In this document: positions 34,740 to 45,595 of the stretch, piece after piece
How the letters are laid out: the number at the start of each line of letters is the position of its first letter
How positions within the stretch are numbered: position 1 is the stretch's first letter
Assembly (NCBI GenBank): GCA_031216915.1
Contig: CM062292.1
Span: 74,506,956-74,570,955, forward strand
Direction of reading: 5' to 3'
Origin: Pictodentalium vernedei
Lineage: Eukaryota; Mollusca; Scaphopoda; Dentaliida; Dentaliidae
DNA length: 64,000 bases
Made by a program: the position numbers and the translations under genes
Notes under the pieces: model-generated
Told to the model about the DNA's origin: nothing
Databases searched by the model: none
Seen by the model: the letters and a program-made list of their open reading frames with translations, nothing else

Positions 34740-37660
34740 TCACAATCAGATCCACCCCACAATGTTGCATACCAAATATCAAAAGATTCTGCCTGCTGGA
34801 TCTGGAGAAGAAGATTTTTTAAGAAATATGCCTGAAATGCACTAAGTTAAAATTTGGGCTCCTATACGGAGCTCAAATATAAACCCAGGGGGCCGATTTG
34901 AACAAACTTGAATCAGATCCACCCCACAATGTTGCTTACCAAATATGAAAAGATTCTGAAGCTGGATCTGGAGAAGAAGATTTTTTAAGAAATTTGCCTG
35001 AAATGCACTAAGTTCGAATTCGAGCTTCTATAGTGAGCCCAAATATGAAACTAGGAAGCCAATTTGAACAAACTTGAATCAGATCCACCCCACAATGTTG
35101 CATACCAAATATCAAAAGATTCTGCCTGCTGGATCTGGAGAAGAAGATTTTTTAATAAATTTGCCCGAAATGCACTAAGTGCGAATTCGGGCTTCTATAT
35201 TAAGCCCAAATATGAATCCAGGGGGCCGATTTGAACAAACTTGAATCAGATCCACCCCGCAATGTTGCATACCAAATATCAAAAGATTCTGCCTGCTGGA
35301 TCTGGAGAAGAAGATTTTTGAAGAAATTTGCCCAAAATGCACTAAGTTTGAATTCGAGCTTCTATAGTGAGCCCAAATATGAATCCAGGGGGCCGATTTG
35401 AACAAACTTGAATCAGATCCACCCCGCAATGTTGCATACCAAATATCAAAAGATTCTGCCTGCTGGATCTGGAGAAGATGATTTTTTAAGAAATTTGCCT
35501 GAAATGCACTAAGTTCGAATTCGAGCTTCTATAGTGAGCCCAAATATGAATCTAGGAAGCCGATTTGAACAAACTTGAATCAGATCCACCCCACAATGTT
35601 GCATACCAAATATCAAAAGATTCTGCCTGCTGGATCTGGAGAAGAAGATTTTTTAATAAATTTGCCCGAAATGCACTAAGTCCGAATTCGGGCTTCTATA
35701 TTAAGCCCAAATATGAATCCAGGGGGCCGATTTGAACAAACTTGAATCAGATCCACCCCGCAATGTTGCATACCAAATATCAAAAGATTCTGCCTGCTGG
35801 ATCTGGAGAAGAAGATTTTTTAATAAATTTGCCCGAAATGCACTAAGTCCAAATTCGGGCTTCTATATTAAGCCCAAATATGAATCCAGGGGGCCGATTT
35901 GAACAAACTTGAATCAGATCCACCCCGCAATGTTGCATACCAAATATCAAAAGATTCTGCCTGCTGGATCTGGAGAAGAAGATTTTTGAAGAAATTTGCC
36001 CGAAATGCACTAAGTTTGAATTCGAGCTTCTATAGTGAGCCCAAATATGAATCCAGGGGGCCGATTTGAACAAACTTGAATCAGATCCACCCCGCAATGT
36101 TGCATACCAAATATCAAAAGATTCTGCCTGCTGGATCTGGAGAAGATGATTTTTTAAGAAATTTGCCTGAAATGCACTAAGTTCGAATTCGAGCTTCTAT
36201 AGTAAGCTCAAATATGAATCTAGGGAGCAGATTTAAACAAATTTGCATCAGATCCATCCCACAATGTTGCATACCAAATATCAAAAGATTCTGCCTGCTG
36301 GATCTGGAGAAGAAGATTTTTTAATAAATTTGCTTGAAATGCACTAAGTTCAAATTTGGGCTCCTATACTGAGCCCAAATATAAACCCAGGGGGCCGATT
36401 TGAACAAACTTGAATCAGATCCACCCCGCAATGTTGCTTACCAAATATGAAAAGATTCTGCCTGCTGGATCTGGAGAAGAAGATTTTTTAAGAAATTTGC
36501 ATGAAATGCACTAAGTTCAAATTCGAGCTTCTATAGTGAGCCCAAATATGAATCTAGGAAGCCGATTTGAACAAACTTGAATCAGATCCACCCCACAATG
36601 TTGCATACCAAATATCAAAAGATTCTGCCTTCTGGATCTGGAGAAGAAGATTTTTTAAGAAATTTGCCTAAATGCACTAAGTTCGAAATCAGGCTCCTAT
36701 ACTGAGCCCAAATATGAACCCAGGGGGCCGATTTGAACAAACTTGAATCAGATCCACCCTACAATGTTGCATACCAAATATCATAAGATTCTGCCTGCTG
36801 GATCTGGAGAAGAAGATTTTTTAAGAAATTTGCCTGAAATGCACTAAGTTCGAAATCGGGCTCCTATACTGAGCCCAAATATAAACCCAGGGGGCCGATT
36901 TGAACAATCTTGAATCAGATCCACCCCACAATGTTGCTTACCAAATATGAAAAGATTCTGCCTGCTGGATCTGGAGAAGAAGATTTTTTAAGAAATTTGC
37001 CTGAAATGCACTAAGTTCGAATTCGGGCTTCTATAGTAAGCCCAAATATGTATCCAGGGGGCCGATTTGAACACACTTGAATCAGATCTACCCCGCAACG
37101 TTGCATACCAAATATCAAAAGATTCTGCCTGCTGGATCTGGAGAAGATGATTTTTGAAGAAATTTGCCTGAAATGCACTAAATTCGAATTCGAGCTCCTA
37201 TAGTGAGCCCAAATATGAATCTAGGGAGCCGATTTGAACAAACTTGAATCAGATCCACCCTACAATGTTGCATACCAAATATCAAAAGATTCTGCCTGCT
37301 GGATCTGGAGAAGAAGATTTTCAAAGAAATTTGCCTGAAATGCAGTAAGTTCAAATTTGGGCTCCTATACTGAGCCCAAATATAAACCCAGGGGGCCGAT
37401 TTGAACAAACTTGAATTAGATCCACCCCACAATGTTGCATACCAAATATCAAAAGATTCTGCCTGCTGGATCTGGAGAAGAAGATTTTTTAAGAAATTTG
37501 CCTGAAATGCACTAAGTTCGAAATCGGGCTCCTATACTGAGCCCAAATATGAACCAAGGGGGCCGATTTGAACAAACTTGAATCAGATCCACCCTACAAT
37601 GTTGCATACCAAATATCAAAAGATTCTGCCTGCTGGATCTGGAGAAGAAGATTTTTTAAT
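34740..37660 (+). repeat. 167-bp tandem array, ~18 units, with 668-bp higher-order copy
   Basis: ATCAGATCCACCCC recurs about every 167 bp from 34743 to 37579, each followed by CAATGTTGCATACCAAATAT, AAAAGATTCTGCCTGCTGGA and GAGAAGAAGATTTTTT. Units 35175-35429 and 35843-36097 are almost identical, an exact 668-bp (4 x 167) offset, showing recent block amplification. Non-coding; ORFs through it are repeat artefacts. Confidence 0.93.
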
Positions 37661-38298
37661 GTTTTTCCCATTGCCTACAGTGTTAAAAAGTGCTGACTCA
37701 GCACTTTTTCAAAGTCCCGAAACTGTACCCTATGATAAAACCGATGGCAATTTTTTTTTACCAATCCTTTCTGTTGGTCCTAAGGAAGCTGCACACCAAA
37801 TAAAAATTCTCAGTGCCGTGCAGTTTTGGAGATATGGGCGTTTTAAATTTTTTCTATTTTTAGCTCCTGCGGTTCCCACGGGGCTGCGGGAAAATTTTTT
37901 TTTGCATAAATCAAGTACTCATGACCCAATAAGCCCTCACATAAAATTTGGTTCAAATCAGCCTCTCGGTTTGGAAAATAGAAATTTTGGGCGGGGCAAA
38001 AAATTTTGCCCCTCTCATAACAACGCCAAGTATAGCCCCACAAACTTCTCTTGAACAAATCTGAGTCTACACCTCAAAAGGAAGCTGCACACCAAATATC
38101 AAGTCTCTGCTACTGCTGGTTCATGAGAAGAAGATTTACAAAGATTTTGGTGCCCCTTGGGGGCGTGGCACCACCCAGAAGGAGGGGCAACTTCATTTGA
38201 ACAAATCTGAATTGGCATTAGGTAATAATCATTTAGCCAACATTTGAATAAAATTGGGCTAGTGGTTTAGGAGGAGAAGTCGATAATGTAAAGTTAAT

Positions 38299-38355
38299 GC
38301 CGGACGGACGACGACGGACGCCGGACGCCGGACGACAGACGACGGACGCCGGACA
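38299..38355 (+). repeat. ACGG/GCCGGAC microsatellite
   Basis: Interrupted CGGACGGACGAC and GACGCCGGAC repeats between GATAATGTAAAGTTAATG and AAAGTGATTAGTAAAGC. The same tract in shorter form is at ~61708-61730 in the second pearl/HINE copy. Confidence 0.8.
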
Positions 38356-39050
38356 GAAAGTGATTAGTAAAGCTCCCCTTGAGCTTCGCTCAGGTGAGCT
38401 AATAAAAATGTATCTTATAGTGAGATAAACTACACCAAAGGCAAACAGCCCCCCTCAAAAGAGACTGTTGCCAATGTAAACAAACAGTGTAAAACAGCAG
38501 AAAACATGACTCCAGGCACTGAAAAAACTGGCCCGAAATCAGTCATCAAAATTACACTCTATCTGATGCAAGACAGAGACTCCCAGGGGAGAATCTGCAG
38601 AACATCAGATGGAAGATGCAGAACACAACGTTTATACACCGATGGGTGAAAACAAAACTATGGGGAAAATAACAGAAAACATTCTGTAACCAAGCAACTC
38701 TCCCAAGAGAATTTTAGAAATGAACTTTCTCAAAAATATGCCAAAAGCATGGGAGAATTGCAAAGGGGGACTTAGAAGGCCAGGGGAGAGGAAACACTGA
38801 ATAAGCAGTGCAACTTTTTAGCAAGAATGACAACAAGAGGCCCATGCCTCGAAAATAGGCAACTTAACATAATTTCATAAAAAATTTTAAGTACAGCCCT
38901 GATTATTTTTTGTCACTCCTTTTTCCTCTCCTCCTTCTATATCCTCCTTAGAATCACCATTTCTCCAATAATTACGTGTCTGGCATCCTTTAAACTGAGA
39001 TTTACAAGCACAAAGATCAGTGAGATGTTGACTGATGAAGGGCCAAACAG

Positions 39051-39252
39051 AGAATGATAATTGGCGCCAATTTCGGAACGTCCTTGACACTGCGCATGCG
39101 CAGTAGGGGCGAAGTATAGAGGTCCTATAGGACATGATTTCTTTTGGTTTTGGATGCAAATTTTGGGGATTGGGGGGCAAAATTTGTGTTTGGCCCTGGT
39201 TTTGTTAGAGTTAGCACCAGCTAAGTCTGGGTCATTGGTACAGTATAAAAAT
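39051..39252. repeat. Right inverted terminal repeat of DIRS C
   Basis: Inverted counterpart of 27180-27368. Palindrome ACTGCGCATGCGCAGT at 39089-39104, diagnostic GCTAAGTCTGGG, terminal TATAAAAAT at 39244-39252. Confidence 0.9.
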
Positions 39253-39456
39253 ATAAGCAGTCTGACATTTGCAGAATGAGGTTCCCAGAGGGTGAATTTG
39301 ATGATGCTATCCCATACAATGAGTCAATTTATCCTCTGGGTACCTCTTTCTGTTTACTTTTGAGAATCTGATTCAAATTGAGGTTCAAAGAGGGTATATT
39401 TGGTGATGCTACCTCATTTTTCAGATGACAGTCTGCTTATTTTCTGGTTTGCCTCT
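39253..39456 (+). mobile_element. Right part of the MITE interrupted by DIRS C
   Basis: ATAAGCAGTCTGACATTTGC and AGAATGAGGT match the end of the MITE at 6470-6737; its other inverted end lies near 39421-39456 (GACAGTCTGCTTATTTTC). It is joined to 27131-27140 across element C. Confidence 0.65.
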
Positions 39457-40496
39457 GAAAGAACAAATTCTTTCAAATGAGAGGTACTCAGCTTTATTTT
39501 GGAGGCGAAAAATCCTATGAAATTTGAAAAGTAATTTTTGAGAAAAGCTATGGCGGGATATTTCCATTATGATGAGTAAAGGCTTAACAAGATTCTAATG
39601 TCTCATTGATCATTGACATCTTGAAATACCACAATCAACTCACAATAATATCTAGGGGCTCATCCAGTGTCTTCAGTATTATTTATTGAATACGAAAAAC
39701 TATAGATTTTAAAATAAATAAGAAAATGTGATGACAAGATATGGGGAAGGTTGGATGGATGGACAGACAGACAGAAGGACGGCTTGCCTGAACGGCAGAC
39801 CTCATTCCTATATCCCTCTCCCACTATGTGGCAGGGGATTATAAATGAAAAAAATGCAGGTTGAGGTGTGAGAAGAACAACAATATTAAAATTGTATGAA
39901 ATTCTTGAGAAATTTCCTAAAAGAATGTACCTTTCAAATTTACCTAAAGAATGCAGGTTGAGGCACCTCTTCTTAGGTAATAAAAAATGACAAAAGTTGG
40001 AAATAGGCCTTTGACGCCTTGCATGCTGCTGGCATATATTCCTGTCTACGTCAAGAAATTTCTTGCCATTAAAACAAGGCAAATTAGAGGATATTTCACC
40101 AATTTTTCTGCTGTTAGTTGTATAGACTTTCAAACCAACGAATTCTTGTGTCAAGTTGTCATTAATTTTTCATCAAATCAAGTCATGGCTGCTTCACAGC
40201 AGCCATGACAAGATTTGATGAAATATTTTAACATTATTCAGCAGGCTAAGAGTTAATGTTTAAATCTAAATCAAACATATACAATACCTGTTTAAATCAT
40301 ATAAATATTTGTCTGTCAGAAAATGTGAAACCATTGGTGAAGTGTTATTAAGACACTGTATAGTTGAATTCATGTAACATGTGTTTCCCAGGTTTCTCAG
40401 CCCCGTGATGCCTCGACTCTGCAAAAAAAAAAAGTTATTCATAAAACGTTAGAAATGTCAATTATTCTAGCAATGCTTTACCTAACTTAACCCTTT
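39457..40496. other. No gene seen; low-complexity GGATGGACAGACAG tract and a hairpin
   Basis: A 164-aa minus-strand frame (39660-40154) runs through simple-repeat-like sequence and shows no domain; I do not consider it a gene. A near-perfect stem-loop with 26-bp arms lies at 40169-40223 (TTTCATCAAATCAAGTCATG arm). The rest is AT-rich. Confidence 0.45.
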
Positions 40497-40726
40497 ACCC
40501 AATGCAGACGATATCAAAATTTATTATTTTAAATATCATTTTTTCAAATTTTTCAAAAAAGTTTCAACAAAATCATATCATGTGACCCCTCGTTGGAACG
40601 AGCTTGACAAGCTCGTTCCAACGAGGGGTCATATGATATGGTTTTGTTGAAATTTTTTGAAAAATAATATTTTTTCAACAGCTGAATTTGCATATTACGC
40701 GGGCGATTTGTTGGGTAAAGGGTTAA
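40497..40726. mobile_element. TTAA MITE (TTAACCCTTTACCCAA type)
   Basis: TTAACCCTTTACCCAATGCA to TTGGGTAAAGGGTTAA, palindromic throughout, core GTTGGAACGAGCTTGAC / AAGCTCGTTCCAAC. Sister of 20941-21188 and 62110-62358. Confidence 0.75.
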
Positions 40727-40758
40727 GATAAGAATGCTTGCAAAATTTTTTCTTGAAT

Positions 40759-41184
40759 AGGCCCCACAAACCACAAAGTAGATCTTCTGTTTCTCAGCCC
40801 ATTTTATGTAAAATTGCATGTGGGTAGTCGGTTTTTTATTTTATTTTTTATTTTTGTAATTATTTCTTTGTCATCAAAAGTTTATATTCTTGGTTCGTTT
40901 TATGTTTTAGGCCTCATAATCTACAGAATAATAGCATGGGTGGGTGTGTATTTCATCATTTTGAGTGCAAGGTGGCTTTGCAATGCTAAAGCATTGCAAT
41001 GCCGTGTTGCAGTCAAGGGACAAATATATCAATTTTTATTAATAAAAATAAATAATTTTATTTATAAATAAACATAAACCATTCTATTTTTTAAAGTTTG
41101 CTCTGCTTATAAATAAGGAGCATGCAGCAGCCAAAAGGACCATGCAGGATGGCTTGAGAAACAGATTTTTAACTTGTTTAGGCC
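40759..41184 (+). mobile_element. AGGCC-ended palindromic MITE, full copy
   Basis: AGGCCCCACAAACCACAAAG and AGATCTTCTGTTTCTCAG at the left, GAGAAACAGATTTTTAAC and TTTAGGCC at the right. Central inverted pair around CTTTGCAATGCTAAAGCATTG. Same family as 26551, 62443 and 9787 (partial). Confidence 0.65.
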
Positions 41185-41627
41185 ATAACTAAACATTTTA
41201 ATTTCTTACTTAAACAAGAGGCTCCATGGAGCCTGATGGGGCTAACCTGACAATAGTTGTTCAAAGAAGGATTTAATTAGCCTCTATAGCTAGTTAACAC
41301 TACAGAGGAATGAAGATATTTAATTATAACTTTGCTGTCCATGCCAAATGCTTTTTTCTAGTACAGGGATGCTACCACAGAACTAATGCCCCAATTTCCA
41401 GTAATGCAGAGCTTGGGAGACCAAATATCAACCTAAGAATTGAACTTGAACAAACTTGAGTCTGAGCCCTTTCCTTCCATCACTAGGATGCTGTATATCA
41501 AATGTGAAAGCATTCTGATTGGGAGATCTGAAGGGAAGGATTTTTAAAGAATTTCTTCATATTGCACTAAGTTGGGGGGGTCCAAATATTAACCCAGGGA
41601 TCCAATTTAAAAAAAAAGAGAATCTCG

Positions 41628-41664
<37 letters not shown>
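41628..41664. repeat. Poly-C tract of 37 bases
   Basis: Uninterrupted C run within a pearl/HINE core unit. Capable of i-motif/G4 formation, and its length is likely variable. Confidence 0.85.
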
Positions 41665-41758
41665 AGAGATATTGTATACCAAATATAAAAGCATTCTGAC
41701 TGGCAGATCTGGAGAAGGTGATTTTTAAAGAAATTCCCTCATATTGAATTGCACTAAG

Positions 41759-41971
41759 TTAACCCTCTGCACACTGATGTCAAAATATCTAAAGTTCAGG
41801 GTGCAAATATTTCCCATAATGCAACTAGAAATTTAACCAATTCAATCTTGTTTGACAGAGCTCAATGAGCTCTGTCAAACAAGATTGAATTGGTTAAATT
41901 CCCAGTTGCAACCATGGGAATAATGGCTACTTCAAATCTGGATATTTTGACATCAGTATGCAGGGGGTTAA
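41759..41971. mobile_element. TTAA MITE (TTAACCCTCTGCA type) in the pearl/HINE fragment
   Basis: TTAACCCTCTGCACACTGAT to CAGTATGCAGGGGGTTAA, 213 bp, with the perfect core TTGTTTGACAGAGCTC / GAGCTCTGTCAAACAA. The surrounding core unit reads GCACTAAG-TTAA-AAT without it, giving a clear TTAA target. Sister of 10383-10610. Confidence 0.75.
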
Positions 41972-42254
41972 AATATTAACTCAAGGACCCGATTTGAACA
42001 AACTTGAATCTGACCCACCTAGAGATGTTGTATACCAAATATGAAAGGATTCTAACTGGTTAATCTGAAGAAGAATATTTTTAAAGAAATTCCCTCATAT
42101 TGCATCAAGTTAAAATTTGGGCTCACACTGGAAACCCAAATACGAAACTAGGGAGTTGATTTAAAAAAAATTAGAATGTGACCCCCACTAAAGATGTTGT
42201 ATACCCAATATGAAAGCCTTCTGATTGGTGGATCTGAAGAAGAAGAGTTTTAAA

Positions 42255-42330
42255 GAAGTATAAATTTTATAGTAAATTTCCTTTCTTATTATACCTACTG
42301 AAATTCTTTACTACAGGCTTGCACTACAGT
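42255..42330. repeat. Left end of DIRS F
   Basis: GAAGTATAAATTTTATAG followed by CTTTCTTATTATACC and TTTACTACAGGC. Its reverse complement forms the first half of the ICR at 42620-42670. Confidence 0.7.
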
Positions 42331-42567
42331 GGAAGAACCTAACTCAGATAAAATACTCTCTATTTTAATCTTTCCCAAGATTTGGGAAAGAAAAGTGGTG
42401 TAAAAACACCATGAAAAAATAAGCCAAAACTGGGCCGAGTGCCATCGGCGCACACCCAGTATGGGACGCTCTTCCATAGTACAAATCCACGACTTCTGTA
42501 ACAGTGCGCAATGCATCAATTCGTCATTCTTTTGATTCCGAACAACACAGGAGTTATGTGATCAGCG

Positions 42568-42735
42568 GGGAGGAAGGATTCTTACCCGAATAAGAAGACG
42601 GGAGGGCCTCCATGTAAACAATTTCGGTAGGTATAATAAGAAAGGAAATTTACTATAAAATTTATACTTCTTATCAACCTACCTCAACTCAATTGTTTAC
42701 TACAGGCTGAATAGACAAAAGGCTGGAGGGAATCG
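42568..42735. repeat. ICR and conserved flanks of DIRS F
   Basis: AGGTATAATAAGAAAGG through TAAAATTTATACTTC (to 42670) is the reverse complement of F's left end with two mismatches. TTATCAACCTACCTCAAC through TACTACAGGC predicts the lost right end. Flanks CAGCGGGGAGG before and GCTGAATAGACAAAAGG after match the corresponding flanks in B, C and D although the ICR itself does not. Confidence 0.78.
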
Positions 42736-42802
42736 CATAACCAACCCACACATAACTCAATAGCACTGGGACCGTGGACAGAGGAAGAGATCCCTAGGCC
42801 TA

Positions 42803-43549
42803 TCAAACCATAGCATCACAAACATTAGAAAAGCCAATGAAAGATGAGGCGTATGGTGAAGTGCGACGCACAGACAGAAAATGCAGGAACTGCACAAAGC
42901 TGGAACTGACCCTGAAAAAGCTGAAAAGCTTGGATAGACAACATCCTGAGCCGAAGAAAGAGGGCCCCAAGGTCCTCTGTCGGCTCCTGTAACTGTCGCA
43001 GATAAAAGGAGAATGTAGCATTTCTCCAGAAGGCTGCCAGTATAACATCAGTCATCCGACAACATGACAGAGTGATTAAAAGAGGAAGACAATGCAAGCA
43101 CCTCGTGGCAGAAAAAACAATTGGTAATACAATCACCAGTAGCTAGACGAGCGGAAGCTGCACGAATGGCAAGACAAGTCCATCAAGAAATGGATGCAGG
43201 AGAGATCTGGCATGTGGGAAAACGCATATTCATCCAGGATAAAGGCGTGAACGCCCCCCACCCCCTAGCAGAGCAGCGCCCAAGAAAGTGACCATCTTGG
43301 AGTAAACTGCAAAGTCCTAGGCCTTTTCAAGGAAAAGAGCTGAACAAGCTTGGAGAGGCAAGGATGAGTGTCGAAACAATGCGGTATCACATAGGAAAAA
43401 ATGTCTCCAAAGCATGGACATGTACCCATTGCTGGAGACCCCCAGAAACAAATATATACCAGAAACTCCACAAGTGGTGTGATCGAAGGAGTGACAGAAG
43501 CAACAGAGTGATCGCACACCATCGACAGAAGAACCTTCCACTTAGCCAC
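42803..43549 (-). pseudogene. YR fragments of DIRS F with internal deletion
   Basis: 43265-43549 encodes the YR front part (LSKLVQLFSLKRPRTLQFTP, RWSLSWALL). 42825-43136 encodes the C-terminus with MTDVILAAFWRNATFSFYLR, which includes the nucleophile Tyr. The catalytic Arg and HxxR section between them is deleted or scrambled. A non-functional recombinase. Confidence 0.78.
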
Positions 43550-43701
43550 AGAGGCTAAACCAGTGGAGTGAGTGCCTCCTTGAAGAAAAGCAACTCCACT
43601 GCGTGTCTCGAAAAACCACTACGGAGGAGACAGGACCCGATATAAGACATGTGCGAAGGCACAATGAAGTCGGGTCAACTTGAAAACCTCCTCGGGTGAC
43701 T

Positions 43702-44000
43702 TTAACAAAGAAAGTCGCGAGGTAGAGGGAGACATGCCGGAACCGTCGCTAACAGAGAGCGGAGCAGATTGATCCACACCCACCGAAGCGACGGGTGTGA
43801 TAGAAAGGATTCGATGACTGCAGGTTCATATCTGGGTGAGAACCTGAGGCGGAATCGGAACCGGTAGGAAGGCGTAGCCGACAAGACCATCCCAAAGGAG
43901 GGCCAGAGCATCCACGGCGAAAGCCAGAGCATCTGGACGCGGGGACACGAAACTGTCCACCGGATGGTTCCAACGAGTCACAAGAGATCGATGGAACCCG
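43702..44000 (-). pseudogene. Post-RNase-H domain of DIRS F
   Basis: SFVSPRPDALAFAVDALALL and GLVGYAFLPVPIPPQVLTQI (frame ending 43826), then WINLLRSLLATVPACLPLPR in another frame. This matches the domain with DLFAT and YVSPCPDP in C. At least two frameshifts separate it from RNase H. Confidence 0.75.
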
Positions 44001-44685
44001 CCATGTGGAGCATCCACCTGGTGGAAATGACCCTGCCCCGACGGGACAGGGAGTCGGCTAGGACGTTCAGGCGACCAGGAATGTGACGAACAGCCACCCC
44101 GGCGTGGACATCCTGAGCGAGCAGTATAAGATCCCAAGCCAATTCGTACATTGGAACAGAGTGCGTGCCGCCCTGGTTCCGAATGTAAGCAACCACCGTC
44201 GATTGGTCGGACAACAGAAGGACCTGGCGATTCGACAGGTGAGGGATCCACTGCCTGAAACGCAGAAGAAGAGCAAGAAGCTCCTTCTGGTTGATGTGTA
44301 GAGCTGCATGATCCTGGTCCCACATCCCGTGAATGGAAAGACCTAGAGGATCCAACGTCGCACCCCATCCGAGATCACTGGCATCTGCCATCAGAATGCG
44401 ATCAGATGTGGGTAAGTCCAACCGAACACCCTTCGAAAGCCACTGGACATCTGCCCAGAGGAGAAGGTGAGGATAAAGATATTCTGGAAACTGAAGCACC
44501 AGATCCAGAAAATCTACATTCGGCCTCCAACGACTAGGCAGAAAGTAATGGAGAGGTCTGACACGCAGCCGACCTAGAGGAATGAGATCCGTCACCGAAC
44601 AGCAGAGACCGATTAGCCGGAGAAAACTCCGAGCCGTCGCGGATGTGGACTGGGACAGAGTCGGAGCAAAAGTTGAGAGAATCAC
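43978..44685 (-). pseudogene. RNase H of DIRS F (domain itself open)
   Basis: A 235-aa frame holding the end of RT (SFLRLIGLCCSVTDLIPLGR) and a full RNase H catalytic set: Asp101 in MADASDLGWG, Glu135 in INQKELLALL, Asp160 in LLSDQSTVVAY, Asp211 in GRLNVLADSLSR. It is disconnected from the RT frame by a frameshift near 44690-44720 and from the next domain near 44000. The domain is intact but the ORF is broken. Confidence 0.85.
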
Positions 44686-45561
44686 AGCCTTGGCCTGGGG
44701 GAACCGCCACCAAATTTAATTGTGTGCGGAAAGCCATCCCTAGATGATAAAACGACTGAGAAGGGACCAGGTCCGACTTCTCCTCGTTGACTCTGAAACG
44801 TAGCGACGTGAGCAAGCTCAACAGAGTGGCGACATCCGACTCCAGTAAGGCAGAATTGGAATGCCCCTGGAGGATATCGTCCAGATATGCCGAAGTAGTC
44901 ACCCTGGACTGTGTGCGATGGAAAGCTATCACATGCGACATCAGTCTGGTGAAGGCCCAAGGAACCAGGTTGAGGCCGAAAGGCATGGCCTTGAACTGGT
45001 AAACTCGCCCCAGAAAAACGAACCTGAGATACTTCCGTAATGCCCAATGAATCGGAACGTGAAAGTAAGCGTCTCGCAGGTCGAAGCTGGAAGCGAAATC
45101 TCCCTGGTGAATTGAATGGAGGACCGACCTGAAAGTCTCCATGCTGAACTTGGGAGCGATGATAGACTGGTTCAGGAAACTCAGATTGAGAACTGGTCGG
45201 AGTTGGCCGTCCTTCTTCGGCACCAAGAACAGGCGGGAATAGAAACCCAATGACCTAATGTTCTTGATGACCTCAATCGTCCCCTGTATCAGGAGATTGT
45301 CTATCTCCGTGGACAAAAGTTCCCGACGTAAAATGTCTGAAGGAACTGTGTGGTTGGAAAAGGCACCCTGGACAGAGTGGGGTGCCATCGGAAGGATATT
45401 CGCAGCCCGGACCAAACAACATTTAACATCCATGGATCGAATGTGATGGTGGCCCAACGGTCTGCGAACTCTGCTATCCTTCCTCCAAGTTGAACCTGGG
45501 ACGAGTTGAGGTGAGGACCTTCATTGCAAACCCCGACGAGGCTCGCGAGAGGAGAAAACAC
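44686..45561 (-). pseudogene. Reverse transcriptase of DIRS F
   Basis: Frame 45457-44534 encodes the RT core: LRPVLNLSFLNQSIIAPKFS, Asp126 and Asp129 in SSFDLRDAYFHV, MPFGLNLVPWAFT, and YLDD at 191-194. The preceding stretch (IAEFADRWATITFDPW, SGLRISFRW) lies in another frame up to 45561, so a frameshift sits near 45345. A second near 44700 separates RNase H. Related to the C RT at all motifs but clearly a different family. Confidence 0.87.
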
Positions 45562-45595
45562 CTCCTCTACTGAATGAAGAATCCTGGGACTTCCC

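Larger units (their letters stand above)
33299..38402 (+). mobile_element. Pearl/HINE-type (Helentron-associated) element inside DIRS C
   Basis: Begins AACAAGAGGCCCCACGTGG with GCTCACCTGA and ends CTTCGCTCAGGTGAGCTAA, where a CTGAGC-TTC-GCTCAG-like hairpin precedes CTAA followed by T, resembling Helitron-type 3' ends. The core is a ~167-bp tandem array (34740-37660). An ACGG-rich tract (38299-38355) lies before the 3' end. This order of conserved ends, ~160-bp tandem core and ACGG microsatellite matches bivalve pearl/CvE/HINE elements (established knowledge). No protein. It interrupts the DIRS C leader: A and B read continuously across the same point (CACTTACGAAC-AATAATAATG). Confidence 0.8.
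27141..39252 (-). mobile_element. DIRS element C, most intact coding copy, carrying a pearl/HINE insertion
   Basis: Spans GTTAAAAAATTTATAG (27141) to CAGTATAAAAAT (39252): 12.1 kb, or about 7.0 kb without the 5.1-kb insertion at 33299-38402. On the minus strand, from the right end: terminal repeat, leader (interrupted), gag (33061-31031), RT/RNase H in an overlapping frame (31356-29043), YR (28936-28133), 3' region, ICR (27444-27532), left terminal repeat. The order and the ICR are diagnostic of DIRS. The defects are few: two gag frameshifts, one TGA and one 2-nt deletion in RT/RNase H, and a ~40-nt deletion near the YR N-terminus. It is a decayed relative of the copies able to supply proteins to the A/B/D family. 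Confidence 0.93.
41213..42254 (+). mobile_element. Pearl/HINE fragment, left part only
   Basis: Starts AACAAGAGGCTCCATGGAGC and continues with diverged core units (TTGTATACCAAATATAAAAG, GGAGAAGGTGATTTTTAAAG). It holds a 37-nt poly-C tract and a TTAA MITE. It stops where DIRS F starts at ~42255. Its right half is missing, in line with a deletion during formation of the F/E chimera. Confidence 0.65.

Noticed and set aside
34740-37660. Regular repeat array considered as a CRISPR-like array
   Set aside because: Units are ~167 bp and tandem without unique spacers; the context is eukaryotic and transposon-rich.
37578-38054. 158-aa plus-strand ORF at the end of the 167-bp array
   Set aside because: It runs through repeat units and the pearl/HINE 3' region, shows no domain, and is not kept open in the sister element at 53098-61778.
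39660-40154. 164-aa minus-strand ORF
   Set aside because: Overlaps simple-repeat-like and hairpin sequence; composition is low-complexity and no motif is recognisable.
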